Shown here in pieces: positions 59,201-64,000 of a stretch of DNA of 64,000 nucleotides. Source of the DNA: Yamagishiella unicocca (lineage: Eukaryota > Chlorophyta > Chlorophyceae > Chlamydomonadales > Volvocaceae); contig BDSL01000017.1 in assembly GCA_003116995.1 (NCBI GenBank), positions 372,001 through 436,000 of the forward strand. Direction: 5' to 3'. Numbering within the stretch: the stretch's first letter is position 1; the number at the start of each line of letters is the position of its first letter. The notes under the pieces are model-generated. The model was given only the letters and a program-made list of their open reading frames with translations. It was not told the DNA's origin and did no database searches. A program made the translations under genes and the position numbers.

Positions 59201-61096
59201 CGGCGGGGGCCCTGCCGCTGCCGCCAGCGGCGGCAGGAGGCCCGGGGCCACCGGCCGTGCCGCCGTCACCACCGCCGGCGATTGCGCCTGCTCCGGTGCA
59301 GGCTGTTGCTACTGCCGCAGTCGCGGTCGCGGCAGTAGCACCGCAGTGCGGGGGCACCGAGGTGTCTGCCATGCCACGCAGCGTGGCGCAGCAGGCGCTC
59401 TGGGGCCAGGGAGGGGGCGAGTACGGCGGGCCGGTGTACGACGAGCGGTACGACATTCGTTGTTGCGTGCGTCCAGAGGGGTGTGCGCTCCCCGGAGAGG
59501 CGTACGACACCTCCGAAACCAATGGCGTACGCCCTCCCCCTAGTATACCTCATTCCCTCGCCGCCGCAGCGGAATTTTTACATGACATGTTGTGACAGGC
59601 TCGGGCCGTCTCCCACCAACCCGACCCCAAACACATTCTCCCGAGCACCCACCGCCACGCACAGGTGAAAAGCTCTTCTCCAACCCCGACCCAAAACACA
59701 ACTGCCGTACCATCAGGTCCGCCTCCCCGCTGGTCGTGTTTGCGTCCACGTAGATCGCCATGCGGCAGGCCCTGGAGCCGAAACGAACAGGACAAGGTAG
59801 CAGGGACTGCATTCAGGGTTTAGGGTTTAGGGCTTCGGAGCGATGCCAGGGGCGCTGCTAGAGTCCGGTCATCGCGGCCCCGGGCCATCAGCTTGATCGC
59901 CCACAGGAGCCAGGGCGGCGTCCACAATCCCCCGGCGACCCTCCCCTGGGCCCTGCCGCATTGCGTTGGATTGCATTGCATTGCATTGCATTGCATTGCA
60001 TTGCATTGCATTGCATTGCGCCCCACCCCGACACGTGACGCGTATGCCCTCACTGCGTGCTCCCCACTTGCCACAAAACCGCTTGTCCGCACCCGACCCC
60101 GTCCGGCCCTCTTAACTCCTTGCTCCCTCTCCAACCTCTTGCCCGCGCCGGACCCCGTCCGGCCCTCTTAACTCCTTGCTCCCTCTCCAACCTGTTGTCC
60201 GCACCCGACCCCGTCCGGCCCTCTTAACTCCTTGCTCCCTCTCCAACCTCTTGTCCGCGCCCGACCCCGTCCGGCCCTCTTAACTCCTTGCTCCCTCTCC
60301 GACCTGTTGTCCGCACCCGACCCCGTCCGGCCCTCTTAACTCCTTGCTCCCTCTCCAACCTCTTGTCCGCGCCCGACCCCGTCCGGCCCTCTTAACTCCT
60401 TGCTCCCTCTCCGACCTCTTGTCCGCACCCGACCCCGTCCGCCCCTCTTAACTCCTTGCTCCCTCTCCAACCTCTTGTCCGCGCCCGACCCCCTGTTCCC
60501 ATCCGCCCCCAACCCTCCAGCGCTGCCCTCCCATCGCTGTGCCCCCATCACCCCCCACCCCGGTCACCTCTCTCCCCCCCCCGGTCATCTCTCAACCAAG
60601 CCCCCCCCTCGCTCCTCACCTGGGGAAGGCCTCCCGCACCGCCGCAAGCCGGGAGCCGGGAACCAGCTGCCGGTGGTGCAGGTGCACCTTGGGGGGATGG
60701 GGGCGCGCGAAAGAGCTGGAGTAAGTGTGTTCGTTGCAGTTCGTTGCAGTTTGTTGCATGACGGCCGGATGACGGCCGCCGGGCGCCTCCTAAACCAACC
60801 CCACCACACCTTGTCCCCGACTCACACACCTCAAAAGGTTGTCTGTTGCTTGCCAAACGTACACTCGACGCACATGCCGTACATAGCTGTGCCGTACAGT
60901 GCCCGATCAGCAGCAGCAGCACCCGGCTCTGCCCTGTACGGACGCGCCCCCATTACTTGCTCCGTGCCGCAACACGACCCACATCACGCACCTTAACGGT
61001 CCGGGTCACGGGCGACAGCGCGCGCCGCCAGGCGTGACACACCAGGCGTGCGGTCAGGTAGTCGTTGCCGTACACATGGGCCCCGATGGCCTGCAT
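47710..61096 (-). CDS. Giant F-box-like / leucine-rich-repeat protein, about 1,750 residues
   Basis: Eighteen exons join in phase, about 61096-60992, 60690-60622, 59772-59711, 59510-59029, 58341-58040, 57579-57437, 56389-54386, 53942-53838, 53638-53554, 53244-52664, 52091-51976, 51125-51014, 50562-50454, 49952-49689, 49449-49402, 49043-48938, 48567-48484 and 48168-47710. Exon 1 has the F-box-like 'NDYLTARLVCHAWRRALS'; F-box proteins commonly act in SCF ubiquitin ligases. Later exons give irregular leucine-rich repeats: 'LSRLRHLTTLELTTDSALF', 'VSRLTMLTSLELHHSGRG', 'TCLSGLTSLELTLRGYF', 'AALTSLERLRLYDDPGAL', 'LASLEELEIWNVYGTDW'. The 668-codon exon and the 53.2 kb exon carry Gly, Gln, Ala, acidic and Ser runs between repeats. 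The last exon is polyglutamine with Tyr. The ATG chosen is just before the F-box; an upstream ATG at 61372 is in frame, so the N-terminus may be longer. Confidence 0.72.
47855..47995 (-). repeat. CAG/CTG repeat encoding polyglutamine
   Basis: An interrupted CAG/CAA tract inside the last coding exon of the F-box/LRR gene, read as runs of Gln broken by Tyr and His. It is a likely site of length variation. Confidence 0.9.
48297..48357 (-). repeat. Dispersed repeat family C, copy 2 (inverted)
   Basis: On the minus strand the order is CATCTTCATCGCCC, TTGGTTTGTCGGCCG, TGGATTCGCGGATG, TTTTACCCC, the same order as at 12640. It is in an intron of the F-box/LRR gene. Confidence 0.65.
49501..49620 (+). 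repeat. 15-bp minisatellite, eight copies
   Basis: GGACGAAGAGGCGGA is repeated eight times without change, in the intron between LRR exons at 49952-49689 and 49449-49402. All frames are open, giving spurious acidic, Arg/Gly or Pro/Arg repeat peptides. Confidence 0.95.
50355..50425 (-). repeat. Dispersed repeat family A, inverted copy
   Basis: On the minus strand: GCCAGGAAAACCCGGGTACG, AAAGGAAAACCGTTATCG, GACAGACGTTTCAG. Same block order as the plus-strand copies. It is in an intron of the F-box/LRR gene, here in the sense direction. Confidence 0.55.
51186..51243 (+). repeat. Dispersed repeat family A, copy in LRR intron
   Basis: GATTGCAAGGAAAACCCGTG, TACGGAGGTAAAAACG, TTTAGAACAGACGTCGAGAG. 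It is preceded and followed by family B blocks (GACCGGTTACACGACCCCGC). Confidence 0.6.
51493..51875 (-). repeat. Long G/C-rich minisatellite in LRR intron
   Basis: About 380 bases of CCCCCTGAGCCCCCTCCCCC-type units of variable length (12-30 bases) between LRR exons at 52091-51976 and 51125-51014. It generates large spurious Gly/Ser or Gly/Arg frames on the minus strand. Confidence 0.95.
52583..52625 (+). repeat. Dispersed repeat family C, copy 3
   Basis: GTCGGTTTGTCGGCCG, TGGATTCGCGGATTCTC, TTATACCCCCCCC. In the intron between LRR exons at 53244-52664 and 52091-51976, directly followed by an inverted family A half-unit. Confidence 0.6.
54235..54365 (+). repeat. CCCAGCC-rich minisatellite in LRR intron
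   Basis: CCCACCCAGCCG and CCAGCCAGCCG units alternate immediately downstream (gene sense) of the 668-codon exon's donor. Confidence 0.85.
56401..56490 (+). repeat. 10-bp tandem repeat, nine copies
   Basis: GGGCAGAATA nine times (one unit GGGATGAATA) in the intron just upstream of the large LRR exon, ending a few bases from its acceptor. Confidence 0.95.
59971..60019 (+). repeat. TTGCA pentanucleotide microsatellite
   Basis: About ten TTGCA units in the intron between the second and third exons of the F-box/LRR gene. Confidence 0.9.
60082..60493 (+). repeat. 56-bp minisatellite, seven copies and a partial one
   Basis: Units start every 56 bases from 60082 with CTTGTCCGCACCCGACCCCG and end with CTCCCTCTCCAACCT. 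Odd and even units differ at a few positions (GCACCC/GCGCCC, AACCTCTT/AACCTGTT), suggesting that growth was by pairs of units. In the same intron as the TTGCA run. Confidence 0.95.
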
Positions 61097-64000
61097 GCAC
61101 GTGTCAAACGCAGGCGCGAAAACGCGTACGGCGTGCGGAATCCGGAGGGCAGGCGGGGTGCATGAGTGCGGGCGAGGGTGTGCCGAGAGTTGTGAGTCCG
61201 ATGTTTGGGTTCGGCTGACAATTGTGATATCGTGTGTGGCTGTGACCGAGGGAACGCCCAGCGGTCGGTTATGGGGGTCCCAAGGAGCAATTGCAACGTC
61301 CACGATCACCACCACTGCCTCCCTGAAGAAGCCATATCGCAACTGAGGGCATCGAAATTGACACCCCCGCATGATGGCAAGAAGCTGTGGACAAGGGGAG
61401 TGGGTACTGCATGAAGCAGGATAGGGGGCCGGGGTGGGGCCGCCTTCGGCCGGGGTGGGGGCGCCTTCGGCCTCGCGCGACTGATTTCATGGGCAATCTG
61501 AATTACAAACACGATGTAAGAAACAGTGCGTGATGGTGTCTATGCGGCGTAGCAGCACGCTGCATACATTCGGGCTGCGGGAGACAGGTGAAGCGGCAAC
61601 CTAGGGCTGCGTAGCGATACTATGTGCAGCTCAGTAGATTACATCGCAATGCCTGGCCGCGTTCGGTTAACTGTAGGAAGCTTCGGCACGCCTATTGTGC
61701 ATTCCGATAGGAAGCCAGCCTCAAAGAGCAGCACCTCGTTGAGGAGGCTGACCCGATGACAAATATACCTCAAGCAAATGATCTGGAAGGTCCCTCCATG
61801 TTGTCGCTTCTGCCTGGTCAGCTGTGTCCGATGGTTCCATGCCGGCCACGGCGTCAACTTGCATGATGCCAGGCGAAAGATACTAATTGACTCATACATA
61901 CAAATTCAGAGAAGGTAACTCCTACGACGTGCCAGGGGCTCCTAGCCTAGGTTTTTCAGAAGGCCCGGCATTAAGAAGGGCGTGTAAAAATGCAGCCAAG
62001 TGATCCAGCCATCGTAAGGGATAGCGATAATATAACCTACACCAGGTTCTGGCATTGCGTTTTGGGGGCTTGCTCCGGAGCCCTTCTGTACAACCCAAGG
62101 CTTCAGGACCAGAGGTACTGAGGCCACTCCAAAGTGCCTTGATTCGGTATGGCAAGGCAAGTTGATAGAAAGGGAGACCACGGCCGAGTCACACATGGCC
62201 ATACTTTGCGACATGGTGGGAACAAGGGTGGGCTGAGGTGGGCAGGGTGGGAATTACGCCTTATGTACCGGTACCCGCTCTCGCGTGCTTCTGCGCTTTC
62301 CTACTTTGCAAGGCCCTCCCTCCCTGCCCTTCCCACTGGCCAGTCTATACCAGACGAAGACGCGCACATGCTTTGTCTTCGCTCCTGCGTCCTGGACGTA
62401 AGCTGACGTAAGCGTTCCTTCAGCGCTGCCAGGCATCACCAGGCATGCCGACACCCCTGCCTAGTCCTGCTTCCACTGATCCCAACCCTTACTATGGAAA
62501 GGGGGCAGGTCCAGAAGGATAAGGCGATCTGCTGCGCATGGGCAAGCGGTCGCCAGGGCCAATTTGGGCCCTTTAGGAGTATGGCAGCCCTGCCCCGACT
62601 ACATCGGCAGGCATCGGCCAGGAGCCGTCTGCGTCCTTCCGCCTGCTCAGCCAGCAGGCGACGCCGCCGATGCAGCAGAAGTCTTCAGAAGCCCGACTGT
62701 AGCGGTACATCAGCGTTTCAGTTCGCTGTTTCTTGAGGACCTGGAGGACCCAGTGCGTTGGGCTGTGCTTCTCCATGGCATCTCACTGTTAAGTGTTTAT
62801 CAGCAAACGCAGGGATCGTTTTCCAGCTATACACGCGTGCAGGCACGAAAGTAAACTTGCCTGCTCCCTAGGCAGCCTCTTGCGTTCGTTCAGGTTCGTT
62901 GGCGCTATGTGCTGAAGGCTGCTGCTACGGTCCATCCTGCATTCCGCGGAGAACCCGAGTCGTGCAGTAGGGTGCAGTCAGGCACGAAGGGAGTCAACCC
63001 GTGAGCGACCCACGTCAGCACCAACGCCCTGTGCCCGGCTTGCGTTCGACCTCAGGTGCAATCCTAACGTGCAGTCTCCCAACAAGGCTGGCTGCCCTCC
63101 TCCCGGGGCGGTGTGGCACTTGCCGGACCTCGCTGGGGGCTAGGGGCTCCAGGAAACAGGCGACAGCCAGGACTCTTAGAGCTCAACCTTGCGCCGAAGC
63201 TCGGGTGTTTCGAGGTAAATCGGATCCGAACTAGAGAGGGTCCCCTCGACCAGTAATTTCGCCTTCTTGAAACGCCAAAACCATCACGTTCGGCGGACCC
63301 TCCCTGTGTAATCCATCATATGTGACATGAATTCTTAATGAGCGTAAAAACACCGCACAACCCATCCATCTACTTAAACCCAGTTATAGAAGTTCGTTTG
63401 TCACTTGACAAACGCCTTCTTGTTACCGCCGTCGCAATTGCTGTGAGCCATTTCAGTGGCAGTTTCAAATGACAAAAACGAGGCATACTTCACGATTGTT
63501 GGCTAAAGTGTGAAACGGGGTTGTTTATTGCGAAGGTGGCAAAGGCGACAACCAGCGCAACTCGATGGCGGAACGAACATTGAAGTTTGCATGTTTAATA
63601 TGCACTTTGCATCGAAAACAATAATAGGACATGTACGACGGAACCCTGGTCTTCAGACCCAAATTCCGCTAAAGATGCAAATCGGCATTGTTCTTGACTT
63701 ATCTGTGCAATTAGTAACATTTGTGTCGTCATTAATTAGCTTTGCACTTAGTGACCTTACTTCAAACGAGCAAGCTGCGGCTGTTACTCTGCGTGGCCGC
63801 TGGCGTGAGGCGCGATGGCATCTAGCGAACAGGCTAAGCATGGCTCACGGGAGTTCTGGGTCCAGGCGGGCATTACCTACGGGTGCGTCTTGTTGAGAGG
63901 CGACTCGAGTTGAATGCAACCGTGCGATCTGCCCGCTGCAAGCTGTTGCTGACGCTCCAGCGACAAAACGTTGCGTGCAGGTACATCGTTCTATGGATTT
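61097..64000. other. Upstream region of the F-box/LRR gene, no gene seen
   Basis: To about 61500 this may contain further 5' coding or untranslated sequence of the F-box/LRR gene. Beyond that the composition is more A/T-rich, ORFs are short, and none joins others with good splice borders. A doubled GGGGCCGCCTTCGGCCGGGG-type unit lies near 61430-61475. I recognise no RNA gene, promoter element or mobile-element protein here. Confidence 0.5.

Noticed and set aside
63510..63896. 128-codon plus-strand frame in the right-hand A/T-rich region
   Set aside because: Codon use is unlike every confirmed exon in the window, with no domain and no splice partners.

Overview
The window reads as nuclear DNA of a GC-rich, intron-dense green alga, most likely of the Chlamydomonadales (Chlamydomonas/volvocine group). 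The reasons are the third-position G/C bias of the exons, many short introns with GTGAGT- or GTGCGT-type donors and pyrimidine-rich CAG acceptors, Ala/Gly/Pro/Gln low-complexity inserts, abundant minisatellites inside introns, candidate TGTAA polyadenylation signals, and a non-LTR retrotransposon. There are no bacterial-type operons, no CRISPR array and no tRNA or rRNA gene that I could recognise. Exons were assembled by hand by requiring GT-AG (once GC-AG) borders and matching codon phase across each intron; borders may be off by a base or two.

Layout, left to right. (1) 1-2461 minus: the N-terminal part of an RRP12-like ribosome-biogenesis protein, running off the left edge. (2) 2462-3034: a short divergent promoter region. 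(3) 3035-8362 plus: a ten-exon gene for a divergent nucleotidyltransferase-fold (NDP-sugar pyrophosphorylase-like) protein of about 416 residues. (4) 8363-10861: a convergent 3'-3' intergenic region with a perfect 45-bp tandem repeat. (5) 10862-21500 minus and (6) 22393 to about 31.7 kb minus: two tandem genes for long coiled-coil proteins (about 1,500 and at least 1,150 residues). (7) 32.2-39.0 kb plus: a retrotransposon cluster made of a decayed LINE, a short 5'-truncated LINE copy with a perfect target-site duplication, and a larger copy with an uninterrupted 1,148-codon endonuclease/reverse-transcriptase ORF. (8) 40676-44907 minus: a complete nine-exon gene for a short oxysterol-binding-protein-related protein (386 residues). 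(9) 47710 to about 61.1 kb minus: an 18-exon gene for a very large F-box-like/leucine-rich-repeat protein with a giant low-complexity exon and a polyglutamine tail. (10) 61.1-64 kb: upstream sequence in which I see no gene.

The genes are ordinary single eukaryotic transcription units and do not form a pathway: ribosome biogenesis, sugar-nucleotide-like metabolism, cytoskeletal or membrane-tether-type coiled coils, lipid transfer and protein turnover or recognition. The less ordinary material is structural. At least three families of short, imperfect, strand-independent repeats are scattered mostly through introns of unrelated genes. There is a minisatellite whose unit itself carries splice-site-like CAG/GT junctions at an exon border, a hairpin over a splice donor, a GC-AG intron beside a 27-base micro-exon, and the nested LINE insertions. 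I found no convincing new multi-gene system.
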